The notes under the pieces are model-generated. The model was not told the DNA's origin. It searched no databases and was given only the letters and a program-made list of their open reading frames with translations. Positions 51,550 to 60,679 of a DNA stretch of 64,000 bases are shown here, piece after piece. The position numbers and the translations under genes are program-made. Positions within the stretch are counted from its first letter, which is position 1, and each line of letters begins with the position of its first letter. Origin of the DNA: SZUA-430 sp041477875 (lineage in GTDB: Bacteria; Pseudomonadota; Alphaproteobacteria; Micropepsales; Micropepsaceae); the NCBI GenBank assembly GCA_041477875.1, contig JBGOVA010000002.1, positions 1-64,000 on the forward strand. The letters run 5' to 3'.

Positions 51550-52782
51550 GTGAGTGACGGCCAAACGCGCAAGAGCGTTCATCCTTCGGTATTTCTCATC
51601 CTGTTCCTACCGTTCGGGATTTCGAGCGGCTATGTGATCGTGACGCTCGGTTGGCTGCTCGCACACAACGGCGTCAGCACGGTCGAGATCGCGGGTCTCG
51701 TCGCGGTCAGCTATCTGCCGCATACGTTCAAGGTGTTTTGGGCGCCGGTGATCGACACCACGCTCAGCAATCGCACGTGGTATTTGCTTTCGACGGCCGT
51801 CACCGGCGTGCTGACGATCGTGTCGGGCCTCGTGCCGATGGACACCGCGCATTTGCCGCTGATGAGCGCGCTGGTGTTTTCTTTCAACGTGTCCCTGACG
51901 TTTCTCGGCATGTCGGTCGAGAGTTTGATGGCGCACGCGACGCCGGAGGAACAGAAGGGGCGCGTCGGCGGCTGGTTTCAGGCGGGCAATCTCGGCGGGC
52001 AGGGCTTGGGCGGCGGGCTCGGCCTGTGGCTTGCGCAATACTTCGACGCGCCGTGGATTGCGGGCGTGGGCCTCGGCGCGGTCAGCCTTGCGTGCGCGCT
52101 GGGGCTTTTCTTCGTGACGCAGCCGCTGCGCGAGCCCCACAAGGTCAACTATCTCTCGACGCTCGGCGATCTGTTGCGCGACGTATGGAGCGTGGTGCGC
52201 TCGCGTGCAGGCGCGCTCGCCGTACTGATCTTCTTCCTGCCCATCGGATCGGGGTCGGCGCAGAATCTGTGGTCGGCCGTCGCCAACGACTGGCATGCCT
52301 CGGTTGAAGCGGTCGAGCTCGTCAACGGCATTTTCAGCGGGTTGATCTCGGCCGCCGGTTGCCTCGTCGGCGGCTATGCCTGCGACCGGATGGATCGGCG
52401 AACGGCCTATGCCGTGTTCGGCCTTCTGCTCGCGGTTTGCGCGGTGATGATGGCCTTCGCGCCGCGCACCGAGCTGATGTTCGTGCTGTTCACCAGCCTC
52501 TATGCCTTCATCGTCGGTTTGACCTATGCGGGGTTCACGGCGGTCGTGCTCGAGGCGATCGGCAAGGGCGCGGCGGCTACGAAGTACAATCTCTTCGCCT
52601 CGCTCGCGAACATGCCGATCGCGTGGGTGACGACACTCGACGGGTACGCGCGCACGCGCTGGGGCACGGAAGCCATGCTGCTCGCCGACGCCGGTGCGGG
52701 CGTTGTCGGGATCATTCTCTTTGCCGCCATCGCCCTCGCGACGCGGCGGCGCGCCGGCAAACTGCAACAGGCCGCGCTTTAG
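51550..52782 (+). CDS. MFS transporter (AmpG-like)
   Basis: 410 aa, twelve predicted helices with a central loop. The start LILFLPFGISSGYVIVTLGW and the short loops (HTFKVFWAPVID) resemble the AmpG/PAT branch, which imports muropeptides or acetyl-CoA; this member is atypical, so the substrate is open. GTG at 51550, 7 bp after the preceding gene. Its stop overlaps the convergent SleB gene by 4 bp. Confidence 0.8.
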   Translation: MSDGQTRKSVHPSVFLILFLPFGISSGYVIVTLGWLLAHNGVSTVEIAGLVAVSYLPHTFKVFWAPVIDTTLSNRTWYLLSTAVTGVLTIVSGLVPMDTAHLPLMSALVFSFNVSLTFLGMSVESLMAHATPEEQKGRVGGWFQAGNLGGQGLGGGLGLWLAQYFDAPWIAGVGLGAVSLACALGLFFVTQPLREPHKVNYLSTLGDLLRDVWSVVRSRAGALAVLIFFLPIGSGSAQNLWSAVANDWHASVEAVELVNGIFSGLISAAGCLVGGYACDRMDRRTAYAVFGLLLAVCAVMMAFAPRTELMFVLFTSLYAFIVGLTYAGFTAVVLEAIGKGAAATKYNLFASLANMPIAWVTTLDGYARTRWGTEAMLLADAGAGVVGIILFAAIALATRRRAGKLQQAAL

Positions 52783-53459
52783 GGGCGGTAGAAAATGTGA
52801 GAGCCGATCTGGGCGACCTTGACCATGTGCGAGGCCCAAGACGGCGTCACATAGCTGGCGTGATAGTAGGTGGCGCCGCGGGCGACGGGCCTCACCTTGC
52901 CGCGCGTGCGCATCACGGCTGTCGCGACGCGCCGCGCGCGTTTCCAAGCGGCCCGGTCGCGGACGAGATCCGCCCAGCGATCGCAGGTGAAGGAGAATTG
53001 GCAGCCGGTCTTGCGCTGCGACCCTTCGTAGACGACGCCGCAGATCGTCTTGGGACGGCCCGGCGTTCGCGCGCGCGCCAAGATCACTTCGGCGACCGCC
53101 TTCTGTCCCTTCGTGTTTTCGCCGCGCGCCTCGAAATAAATCGCGGTCGTGAGGCAGTTCTTCTCGCCTTGCGCGCGCTCGCCGGTGGAACCGGGATCGG
53201 CGGCCTCAGTCGTGGCGGCAGGCATAGGATCGGGGATCGGCGCCATCATCTCAACGCCCGGCTTGGATGCGGGCAGATTGGGGGTTGGCACGAGTACATC
53301 GGGCGTTGACGCGACTGCGGCAACGCTTGGTGCAGCCGCTGCTGTATCATCGGCAGCTGCCGCGTCGAACGACAACGATGCGAACGCGAGAGAGCATAAC
53401 GCGGCATAAAGTGTCGTCTTGAACATACCGCGATCGTCGCGAACTACCGACATAATCAT
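52779..53459 (-). CDS. SleB-family cell wall hydrolase
   Basis: 226 aa. Signal sequence (KTTLYAALCSLAFASLSF...AAA), a Pro/Ala/Thr-rich linker, and a Hydrolase_2 domain with the catalytic-Glu motif AIYFEARGE and the family-specific CQFSFTCD and YYHASYVTPSW motifs. Acts on peptidoglycan. ATG 53459 (AGAGG upstream) or 53426. Confidence 0.85.
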   Translation of the reverse strand: MIMSVVRDDRGMFKTTLYAALCSLAFASLSFDAAAADDTAAAAPSVAAVASTPDVLVPTPNLPASKPGVEMMAPIPDPMPAATTEAADPGSTGERAQGEKNCLTTAIYFEARGENTKGQKAVAEVILARARTPGRPKTICGVVYEGSQRKTGCQFSFTCDRWADLVRDRAAWKRARRVATAVMRTRGKVRPVARGATYYHASYVTPSWASHMVKVAQIGSHIFYRP

Positions 53460-53980
53460 TCGTTTGAAAACCTCTGCCGTTGCATGCCGCCCGTAACAGT
53501 CCGGGCGTTGCGCGATCCACTCGCGCTGATGCCAGGCTCTGCCACGGGCAGCTTGCGGACATAGGTTTTCCGGCGATGGGGGCCAGCGTTATGACCAAGA
53601 TTTAATCTGATTCAGCGGAACTGTCGGTGCGTTCGCACCAACGCACGATTGCGTGAATGCAATCGCCTGCACGAGTAGCAGCGTCCAAACCATATCCGCA
53701 ACAGACGGTGCGGGATGTGAACTCACTCTTCTTCGCTAAAGCAATCTTCGTCCAGCTTCTTGAATTCCACCGTGCGGTTCGTCCGTACACAGACGTTATG
53801 CTCGATCATCATTTCGTCAGGTGCCAAAGCGGGGTTTTCTGAGTGCCTTCGCCTTGCCGCAACAATGCAGGCTGACAGCCGTACTTCACCACTGTTGCGG
53901 ATTGAGGGTGAGGTGCCATTCTCATTCGCAATCCGCCTTCGCCAAAGCTTCGGCGGACAGGCTGGCGTGCGTCAGCGCTC
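53460..53980. other. Intergenic region, 521 bp
   Basis: No secure gene. On the minus strand a 29-codon frame (from 53812, MMIEHNVCVRTNRTVEF...) ends at a GTGA overlap with a 45-codon frame with a hydrophobic centre; neither has a ribosome site. The right part holds a near-perfect palindrome, TCCGCC (53932-53937) to GGCGGA (53952-53957), REP-like. No MlaD gene is present here although mlaEF follow. Confidence 0.45.
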
Positions 53981-54751
53981 CTAGCGCGCTACTTCCATCT
54001 TGATCGGGCCTTCGGCGCGGCCGTGGATGAATTGCTCGACGTAGGGGTTGCCCGACTTGTCGATGTCTTCCTTGCGGCCGGCCCAGATGATCTTGCCCTT
54101 GTAGATCATCGCGATCTTGTCGGCGATCTTGCGCGCGGAGGCCATGTCGTGGGTGATCGAGAGCGTCGTCACGCCCATCTCCTTCACCGTCGTCACGATC
54201 AGGTCGTTGATGACGTCGGCCATGATCGGGTCGAGGCCCGTCGTCGGTTCGTCGAAGAAGATGATCTCGGGCTCGGCCGCGATGGCGCGCGCAAGGCCCA
54301 CACGTTTTTGCATGCCGCCCGAGAGTTCTGCGGGCGAGAGCTCGCCGACCTCGGCGCCCAAGCCCACCTTCGCGAGCTTCTTGATCGCGATCTCTTTCGC
54401 CTCGCTGCGGCCGAGGCCGTGGCCCTGGATGAGGGCGAAGGCGACGTTCTCCCACACCTTGAGCGAGTCGAAGAGGGCCGAGTTCTGAAACAGCATTCCG
54501 AATTTGCTGTTCACGGTTTCGCGCGCGCGGCCGGTGAGGCGCGTCACCTCCTGGCCGTCGACCTTGATCGAGCCGCGGTCGGGCGTGATCAGGCCCAGGA
54601 CGCATTTGATCGTCACCGACTTGCCGGTGCCCGAGCCGCCGATGATGACGAGCGATTCACCGGGCTGAACGGAGAGATCGATGCCGTCGAGCACGACCTT
54701 GGGGCCGAAGCGCTTGAAGAGGCCTCTGACTTCGATTTTGGGCGTGGTCAT
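53981..54751 (-). CDS. mlaF: Phospholipid ABC transporter ATP-binding protein MlaF
   Basis: 256 aa. Walker A GGSGTGKSV, Q-loop FQNSALFDSLKVWENV, signature LSGGMQKRVGLARA, Walker B IIFFDEPTTGLDP and H-loop ITHDM. The FQNSALFDS and ELSGGMQKR details define the MlaF/TTG2A group. ATG overlaps the mlaE stop. Works with MlaE in lipid transport between the membranes. Confidence 0.93.
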   Translation of the reverse strand: MTTPKIEVRGLFKRFGPKVVLDGIDLSVQPGESLVIIGGSGTGKSVTIKCVLGLITPDRGSIKVDGQEVTRLTGRARETVNSKFGMLFQNSALFDSLKVWENVAFALIQGHGLGRSEAKEIAIKKLAKVGLGAEVGELSPAELSGGMQKRVGLARAIAAEPEIIFFDEPTTGLDPIMADVINDLIVTTVKEMGVTTLSITHDMASARKIADKIAMIYKGKIIWAGRKEDIDKSGNPYVEQFIHGRAEGPIKMEVAR

Positions 54752-55527
54752 CGGCTGCCCGCACCGAAGAAGATCGAGGTCATCACATAGTTGGCGGCCA
54801 GGATCATGATCGCGGCGGAGACCACTGCGTTCGTCGTCGCCGCGCCCACGCCTTGCGCGCCGCCCTTCGAGTTGTAGCCGTGGAACGAGCCCATGAGCGC
54901 GATGATGAAGCCGAAGACGGCGGCCTTCCAAAGGCCCGAGGTGACGTCGCCGGTCTTGAGGAAGTCGGCCGTGTTGTTGAGATAGGCCGCGGAGTTGAAG
55001 TCGAGCGAATAGACGGCCACCACCCAGCCGCCCATGACGCCGATGATGTCGGCGACCGCGACCAGGAGCGGCATCGTCAGCACCGCCGCGATGAGGCGCG
55101 GGGCGACGAGATACTTGAACGGGTTCGTCGAGAGCGTGACGAGGGCGTCGATCTGTTCGGTCACCCGCATGGTGCCCAATTCGGCGGCGATGGCGGCGGA
55201 AACGCGGCCAGCGACCATGAGGCCCGCCATCACGGGCCCGAGCTCGCGCGTGATGCCGAGCACGACGATCTGGGGCACCAGCGTCTCCGCGCCGATGTCG
55301 CTGCCCACGAAGATCTGCAAGGCCAAAGCGCCGCCGGTGAAGAAGGCGGTGAGGCCCACGACGGGCAGCGAAAAGTAACCGATGCGCAACATCTGCTGCA
55401 CGATCAGGCGGGCGTAGATCGGCGGCATGAACGAGGCCGGGACCGCCTGCGACGCGAAGGCCGCGATACGGCCGATCTCACGCAGGAAGGCGATGACAAA
55501 CCGGCCGACGAGGGCGAGGGGGTTCAT
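54748..55527 (-). CDS. mlaE: Phospholipid ABC transporter permease MlaE
   Basis: 259 aa, five to six helices; the conserved stretch ITRELGPVMAGLMVAGRVSAAIAAELGTMRVTEQIDAL is typical (shown in parts: ITRELGPVMAGLMVAGR; AELGTMRVTEQIDAL). Its ATG directly follows the alr stop. MlaD and MlaB genes are missing from the neighbourhood; an orphan MlaC-like gene is at 8075. Confidence 0.93.
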   Translation of the reverse strand: MNPLALVGRFVIAFLREIGRIAAFASQAVPASFMPPIYARLIVQQMLRIGYFSLPVVGLTAFFTGGALALQIFVGSDIGAETLVPQIVVLGITRELGPVMAGLMVAGRVSAAIAAELGTMRVTEQIDALVTLSTNPFKYLVAPRLIAAVLTMPLLVAVADIIGVMGGWVVAVYSLDFNSAAYLNNTADFLKTGDVTSGLWKAAVFGFIIALMGSFHGYNSKGGAQGVGAATTNAVVSAAIMILAANYVMTSIFFGAGSR

Positions 55528-56586
55528 CTAGTTCGCCCCGACGTAGCGGCGTTCGATGCGCGGCCCGAGGCGCGTGTAGATCTCGTAGGGCAAGGTGCCT
55601 GCGTCGCGCGCGAGTTCGTCGACGGTTTGACGGGGTCCGATGAATTCGATGGCGGCGCCGGCGCGCGCGGCGCGCTCGGGAACCGCGGAGACGTCGAGTG
55701 TGACCAGGTCCATCGATACGCGCCCGACTATGGGACATTTGACGCCGGCGATCACACCATGCCCCCTGTTCGAAAGCGAGCGCATGAGACCGTCGGCATA
55801 CCCCAGGGCCGCAATGCCCAGACGCCGTGGTCCGCTTGCGGAATAGGTGGCTCCGTAACCGACGGTGTCCCCCCTGTCAATCGAACGGACCTGCAGCAGC
55901 GGCGCGGTCAAGGTTACGGTCCCGCGCATCGGGTTGGCGCCTGCTTTTCTGGGGTTTCCGCCGTAGAGCGCGATGCCGGGGCGCACCAAGTCAAACGCGA
56001 AGTCGGGGGCCAGAAAACAACCGCCGGAGGCGGCGAGGCTCAGCGGTGTGCCGGAGAATCGCTTGGCCAAGGTTTTGAAGCGGGCGAGTTGGGCTTGGTT
56101 CTTCTCGTGCTCGGGATCGTCGGAGGAGGCGAGATGGCTCATGACGAGCGCGGGCGTGGCGGCGATAGAGTCGAGGTCGTGCTCGGAGAGGCCGAGGCGC
56201 GACATGCCGGTGTCGAGATGGAGCGCGTAGGCTGCGCGCAGTCCGCTCTTCAGCCAATCGGCGACTTGGGGCGCGCTCGACAGAACGGGCGCGAGTTTGT
56301 GTTCGGCGAAGAGCGATTTGTGCGGGCTCGCGTAGCCATGCAGCACGTAGATCGTCGGCGACGGAATCGCGCTACGCAGTTCGGCGCCTTCCTCGACATG
56401 CGCGACGAAGAAAGTCTTGCACCCGGCGGCCGCCAGCGCCTTCGCGACAGGCTGCGCGCCGAGGCCGTAGCCATCCGCCTTCACGACAGCGGCGACCTCC
56501 GCCGGCTTCACCTGCGCAGTGAGGCGGCGGTAGTTCTCAACGATTGCCGCGAGATCGACGGTGAGGGTTGGGTAGGTGGAGTGCAT
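55528..56586 (-). CDS. alr: Alanine racemase
   Basis: 352 aa. PLP-dependent L/D-alanine interconversion for cell walls. Lys36 in AAVVKADGYGLGA binds PLP, the second catalytic Tyr lies in VGYGATYSASG, and the C-terminal barrel has VGRVSMDLVTLDV. ATG 56586; a GTG at 56604 is open but less typical. Directly joined to mlaE. Confidence 0.94.
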   Translation of the reverse strand: MHSTYPTLTVDLAAIVENYRRLTAQVKPAEVAAVVKADGYGLGAQPVAKALAAAGCKTFFVAHVEEGAELRSAIPSPTIYVLHGYASPHKSLFAEHKLAPVLSSAPQVADWLKSGLRAAYALHLDTGMSRLGLSEHDLDSIAATPALVMSHLASSDDPEHEKNQAQLARFKTLAKRFSGTPLSLAASGGCFLAPDFAFDLVRPGIALYGGNPRKAGANPMRGTVTLTAPLLQVRSIDRGDTVGYGATYSASGPRRLGIAALGYADGLMRSLSNRGHGVIAGVKCPIVGRVSMDLVTLDVSAVPERAARAGAAIEFIGPRQTVDELARDAGTLPYEIYTRLGPRIERRYVGAN

Positions 56587-56648
56587 CGAGCCCGCGCGTA
56601 GCACAGAAGGTGGAGCGAAACCAAGGTCGCGCGTTACACGTCGGCAAG

Positions 56649-58115
56649 CTAGCGTATCTGGATAGGTAGGTTGTCTTCCTTCGCCAGGTCGTAGAAGCGT
56701 GTGTACTGAGCTTCGAATGCCACCTCAACTTTGGTGGTTGGTCCATGCCTATTTTTTTCCACCAGGATGTCGGCGATGTGAGCTATCCGGGCCATTTTCT
56801 CCTTGTATGCAGCGTATTCTGGCGTCGCGTCAGATGGTGCCTTGGTTTCTAGATAATATGCCTCGCGATAAACGAAGATGACAATATCAGCGTCCTGCTC
56901 GATTGAACCTGATTCTCGAAGATCGGCGAGCACGGGACGTTTGTCGTCACGATTGTCGACGCCACGCGACAGTTGCGAGAGGGCGACGATGGGCACGTTC
57001 AGCTCTTTGGCCAATGTCTTGAGACCCTTTGTGATCTCCGTGACCTCCTGAACGCGATTTTCATTGCGCTTGTTTCCAGAGCCTGCGAGCAGCTGCAAGT
57101 AGTCGACGACAATTAAGCCCAGGTCGCCAGCACGTTGAAGGCGTCTGGCTCTTCCCGCAATTTGCGCAATCGAGAGACCGCCAGTGTCGTCGATGTACAA
57201 TGGAAGGCGTTCGAGCTCCGTTGTCACTTGAATGAGCGCGTTCATTTCACGCTCGTCGATCTTACCGCGTCTAATCCTGCTGGCAGATACCTTGGACTGC
57301 TCCGCCATGATGCGTGTTGCCAATTGCTCGGCAGCCATTTCGAGCGAGAAGAACGCGACTCGTGCCCCGCCTTGACCTTCGCTGCGCGCCCATTCTCGCG
57401 CCGCATGAAACGCCATGTTGGTTGCAAGAGCCGTCTTGCCCATGCCAGGCCGTCCGGCAACGATGATGAGGTCGGAACGCTGCAGACCGCCGAGCAGATT
57501 GTCCAGATCAGACAGACCAGTCGCAACGCCGGTGATATGGCTTGGCGACTTGTACGCACGTTCCGCGACTTCGACAGCACCGGTCATAGCTTGCTGGAAC
57601 GATTTGAATCCTCCGCCGAACCGTCCTTTTTCTGCAATTCTGTAAAGTTGCTTTTCCGCTTCTTCGATTTGTTCGGCGGGCGACAGGTCGACGGGCGGAT
57701 CGTAGGCGACGTTGACGATCTCTTCGCCGACGCGGATCAGGTCGCGGCGCTGGGCGAGGTCGAAGATCATGCGGCCGTAGTCGGACGCGTTGATGACCGA
57801 CGGCGAGAAGCGCGCGAGTTCGGAGAGATAGTCGGCGCCGCCGACATCCTTCATCGCGGCGTCGAGCGCGAAGTACGGGCGCAACGTCACGGGCGAGGCG
57901 AGCTGGCCCTTGCGAATGACGCGACCCAGCGCTTCGAACACGCGCTGGTGCATGGGCTCGTGAAAATGCTCGGGCTCAAGGAAGCCCGAGACGCGCTCGA
58001 AGGCGTCGTTGTTGACGAGAATCGCGCCGAGCAACGCTTGTTCCGCTTCGACATCGAAGGGGGTTTGGCGATAGTCCGGCGCGGTTTGCTGTTTGGGCGC
58101 GACCGCTAAACTCAT
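56649..58115 (-). CDS. dnaB: Replicative DNA helicase DnaB
   Basis: 488 aa: N-terminal DnaB domain (EAEQALLGAILVNNDAFERV), linker helix, RecA-like core with Walker A GRPGMGKTA (221-229), Walker B LIVVDYLQL and the C-terminal SGSIEQDADIVIFVYR. ATG at 58115. Base composition shifts near 57665 (residue 150): upstream codons are strongly GC-ending, downstream codons much less so, suggesting recombination with a foreign allele. The protein itself looks intact. Confidence 0.95.
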   Translation of the reverse strand: MSLAVAPKQQTAPDYRQTPFDVEAEQALLGAILVNNDAFERVSGFLEPEHFHEPMHQRVFEALGRVIRKGQLASPVTLRPYFALDAAMKDVGGADYLSELARFSPSVINASDYGRMIFDLAQRRDLIRVGEEIVNVAYDPPVDLSPAEQIEEAEKQLYRIAEKGRFGGGFKSFQQAMTGAVEVAERAYKSPSHITGVATGLSDLDNLLGGLQRSDLIIVAGRPGMGKTALATNMAFHAAREWARSEGQGGARVAFFSLEMAAEQLATRIMAEQSKVSASRIRRGKIDEREMNALIQVTTELERLPLYIDDTGGLSIAQIAGRARRLQRAGDLGLIVVDYLQLLAGSGNKRNENRVQEVTEITKGLKTLAKELNVPIVALSQLSRGVDNRDDKRPVLADLRESGSIEQDADIVIFVYREAYYLETKAPSDATPEYAAYKEKMARIAHIADILVEKNRHGPTTKVEVAFEAQYTRFYDLAKEDNLPIQIR

Positions 58116-58122
58116 GGAGCGA

Positions 58123-59394
58123 TTAAGAGCGTTCCGGTTGAACCTGCGCAATCGATTGCGATGCTTTATCCACCGTCCTTGCGCGCAGGACCTCTTGCGC
58201 ATTCGGAACCATGTAATCGCGTGTCAAGGGCAGCGCATCGATTCGCTTTGAGAATTGTACTTGAAAAACCATCAGTCCCTGATGCCGAAATGCCATTTCC
58301 TCGGCAGCCATGAAAAATTCCCACATGCGGCAAAAGCGTTCGTCGTAGATTTGCGCGGCACGGTCCCAATTGGCGGTGAAACGGCGGCGCCATTCGGCGA
58401 GCGTCAAGGCATAATGCAACCGCCAGATTTCGATATCGGTAACGATCAGGCCGTTGCGCTCGATATGGGGGACCACCTCGCTCAACGCTGGGGTGTAGCC
58501 GCCCGGGAAAATATATTTCGAGATCCAGGGATTGGAGACGCCCGGTCCGTCGGCGCGGCCGATCGAGTGGATCAAAGCGACGCCGTCGTCGGTCAGGAGC
58601 GATGAAATCTTTGCGAAGAAGTCGTTGTAGTGGCTGATGCCGACATGTTCGAACATGCCGATCGAAACGATGCGGTCGAATTTGCCGGAGACGTTTCGGT
58701 AATCTTCAAGGCGGAAGCGCACGCGGTCGTTCAGGTGGGCATTCGCGACGCGTTCGTTCGCGATTTTGATTTGCTCTTGGCTGAGCGTCACGCCGGTGAC
58801 GTCGACATCCGCGGTCTGCGCGAGCTGCAGCGCCAAGCCGCCCCAGCCCGAACCGACATCGAGCACCGACATGCCGGGCTTCAATGCGAGCTTGGCGGCG
58901 ATGCGTTGCTTCTTCTGTTTCTGCGCAGTCTCAAGCGAGTCATGCGGCGTTTCGAAGAAGGCGCAGGAGTATTGCTTGTCGGTGTCGAGGAATAGGTCGT
59001 AGAGCTTGCCCGACAGATCGTAGTGATGCGCGACGTTGTGCCTGGCGCGGCTGCGCGTGTTCCATTGCGCCCAGCGCCGCAAGAGGTAACGCGCCTTGGT
59101 CAGCCACGCGAGAAGGCCGCCGACAGAGTTCATGCCGATATTGCGCAGGGTCAGATCGAGGAAGTCTGCGATGGTGGCGCCGCCTTCGACCGTCATGCGG
59201 CCGTCCATGTACGCCTCACCGGCCTTGAGGGCGGGGTTCAGAGCAATCTCTCGCGCGACGCGCCGGTCGTGCAGCTTGATCGTCAGCGGTGGTTTTTCAC
59301 GTTCGCCGAAATGGTGGGTCTCGCCCTCAGCGTCGATGACGGCGAGATGTCCTTCGCGCACCAAGCGCTTGAAGAAGATCGATAACAGGTGCAT
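58123..59394 (-). CDS. cfa: Cyclopropane-fatty-acyl-phospholipid synthase, second copy
   Basis: 423 aa, same layout as the gene at 21809: VLDVGSGWGGLALQLA, GVTLSQEQ, NVAHHYDLSGKLYDLFLDTD and IGMFEHVG. About three-quarters identical to the first copy in the core; they differ most at both ends. It ends 7 bp before dnaB but has no FixK-type box, so the two copies are probably expressed under different conditions. Confidence 0.93.
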   Translation of the reverse strand: MHLLSIFFKRLVREGHLAVIDAEGETHHFGEREKPPLTIKLHDRRVAREIALNPALKAGEAYMDGRMTVEGGATIADFLDLTLRNIGMNSVGGLLAWLTKARYLLRRWAQWNTRSRARHNVAHHYDLSGKLYDLFLDTDKQYSCAFFETPHDSLETAQKQKKQRIAAKLALKPGMSVLDVGSGWGGLALQLAQTADVDVTGVTLSQEQIKIANERVANAHLNDRVRFRLEDYRNVSGKFDRIVSIGMFEHVGISHYNDFFAKISSLLTDDGVALIHSIGRADGPGVSNPWISKYIFPGGYTPALSEVVPHIERNGLIVTDIEIWRLHYALTLAEWRRRFTANWDRAAQIYDERFCRMWEFFMAAEEMAFRHQGLMVFQVQFSKRIDALPLTRDYMVPNAQEVLRARTVDKASQSIAQVQPERS

Positions 59395-59467
59395 CGCTCG
59401 TGACCCCCTACGTGCGCCAGCGCGGATCGGCGCGCCTTTTGCCTATTCAGGGATATAGAACGCAAAT

Positions 59468-59491
59468 GGCCGCCGGGAAGTTCCGGCGGCC
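59468..59491 (-). terminator. Hairpin after rplI
   Basis: GGCCGCCGG (59468-59476) and CCGGCGGCC (59483-59491) with a 6-nt loop, 34 bp past the rplI stop. The minus-strand T tract (ATTTG) is weak. Confidence 0.6.
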
Positions 59492-59524
59492 TTTTGGTCC
59501 TGGACGGTCCTGATCTTCAGGCCG

Positions 59525-60232
59525 CTATTTTTCCTTCTTTTCCTTCTTTTTCCTTTCAGGCTTGACCTCCGCGGATGCCGCGTTGTCGGCCTTGGCGGCG
59601 GCGGGTTTTTCGGCCGCCGCTTTCTTCTTCTTGGGCTTGGCTTCGGCCGGGGCCTCTGCGGTCTCGTCGCCCGACGCTTCCTTTGCGGCCTCTTCGCTTT
59701 CGAAGAGCGCTTCGGCGGCGATGCGCGCTTCGTCCGCGGCGGTCATGGTGGCGATGTTCTCGCCGCGCGCCTGACGTTCGGCCTCTTCGGCGGTACGCGC
59801 GATGTTGAGCACAATGCCCACGCGCACTTCCGGGTGAAGCACGACGCGCACGTCGTGCATGCCCAGCGTTTTGATTGCCTTGTCGAGCACGACCTGACCG
59901 CGATCGACGGAGGTGCCGTTCGCCGTCACGGCGTCGGAGATATCGCGCGTGGAAACCGAGCCGTAGAGCATGCCCGTCTCGCCCGCCTGACGCAGGATGA
60001 CGAAGGTCTGCTTGTCGAGCTTTGTCGCAACGCCCTCAGCCTCTTTCTTCAGCGTGAGGTTGCGGGCTTCGAGCTGCGCTTTTTCGGTCTCAAAGTGCGC
60101 GATGTTGGCCTTCGTCGCGCGCAGCGCCTTTTTGCGGGGCAAGAGGAAGTTGCGGGCGAAGCCGTCCTTCACCTTGACCACTTCGCCCATCTGGCCGAGT
60201 TTTTCGACGCGTTCGAGCAGGATGACTTGCAT
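59525..60232 (-). CDS. rplI: 50S ribosomal protein L9 with long C-terminal extension
   Basis: 235 aa against about 149 in E. coli. The L9 core (MQVILLERVEKLGQMGEVV, FARNFLLPRKKA, then the C-domain ...DVRVVLHPEVRVGIVLNI) ends near residue 150; the remainder is an Ala/Lys/Glu-rich tail (EAKPKKKKAAAEKP, PERKKKEKKEK). GGGAG precedes ATG 60232. Last gene of rpsF-rpsR-rplI. Confidence 0.95.
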   Translation of the reverse strand: MQVILLERVEKLGQMGEVVKVKDGFARNFLLPRKKALRATKANIAHFETEKAQLEARNLTLKKEAEGVATKLDKQTFVILRQAGETGMLYGSVSTRDISDAVTANGTSVDRGQVVLDKAIKTLGMHDVRVVLHPEVRVGIVLNIARTAEEAERQARGENIATMTAADEARIAAEALFESEEAAKEASGDETAEAPAEAKPKKKKAAAEKPAAAKADNAASAEVKPERKKKEKKEK

Positions 60233-60250
60233 GATCGTTATCTCCCGCCC

Positions 60251-60679
60251 TTACGACACGACATAGGGCAGCAACGCCAAGAAGCGCGCGCGCTTGATCG
60301 CGGCTGCGAGTTCGCGCTGCTTCTTCGCCGACACCGCCGTGATGCGCGAGGGGACGATCTTGCCGCGCTCGGAAATGAAGCGCGAAAGAAGCTTGCCGTC
60401 CTTGTAGTCGATCTTCGGCGCGTTCGAGCCGGAGAAGGGACAGGTCTTGCGTCGACGGAAGAACGGACGGCGTCCGCCGCCACCGCCAAATCCGCCAGCA
60501 CCACCGCCGCCGCCGAAGCCGCCGCGGTCACCGCCGCCGTAGCCGCCGCCTCCGCCAAATCCACCACCGCCGACACCACGGTCACCGCCGCCGCCGCCGA
60601 AACCACCACCACCGCCGCCGCCGTAGGGCGGGCGATCACCACTGCGCGGGGGCGGCCGGTCGCTACGATCTCCGCTCAT
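60251..60679 (-). CDS. rpsR: 30S ribosomal protein S18 with glycine-rich N-terminal extension
   Basis: 142 aa, about twice the usual 75. The S18 core begins near residue 70 (RRPFFRRRKTCPFSG...IDYKDGKLLSRFISERGKI...RARFLALLPYV). Residues 1-69 are a low-complexity Gly tract broken by DRG, GFG and GYG, an RGG-like composition suited to RNA contact. ATG 60679 overlaps the rpsF stop (ATGA), so the extension is translated unless an internal start is used; no internal ribosome site is seen. Confidence 0.92.
   Translation of the reverse strand: MSGDRSDRPPPRSGDRPPYGGGGGGGFGGGGGDRGVGGGGFGGGGGYGGGDRGGFGGGGGAGGFGGGGGRRPFFRRRKTCPFSGSNAPKIDYKDGKLLSRFISERGKIVPSRITAVSAKKQRELAAAIKRARFLALLPYVVS
60473..60622 (-). 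repeat. Gly-codon low-complexity tract inside rpsR
   Basis: About 50 codons of GGC/GGT/GGA with occasional GAC-CGT and TTC/TAC. Imperfect short repeats; possibly length-variable between strains. Confidence 0.8.

Noticed and set aside
53723..53812. 29-codon ORF (MMIEHNVCVRTN...) and following 45-codon ORF
   Set aside because: Protein-like composition and GTGA overlap are suggestive, but there is no ribosome site and no known relative; left inside the intergenic note.
60473..60622. Possible CRISPR or tandem array
   Set aside because: The repeats are Gly codons inside rpsR with no spacers.
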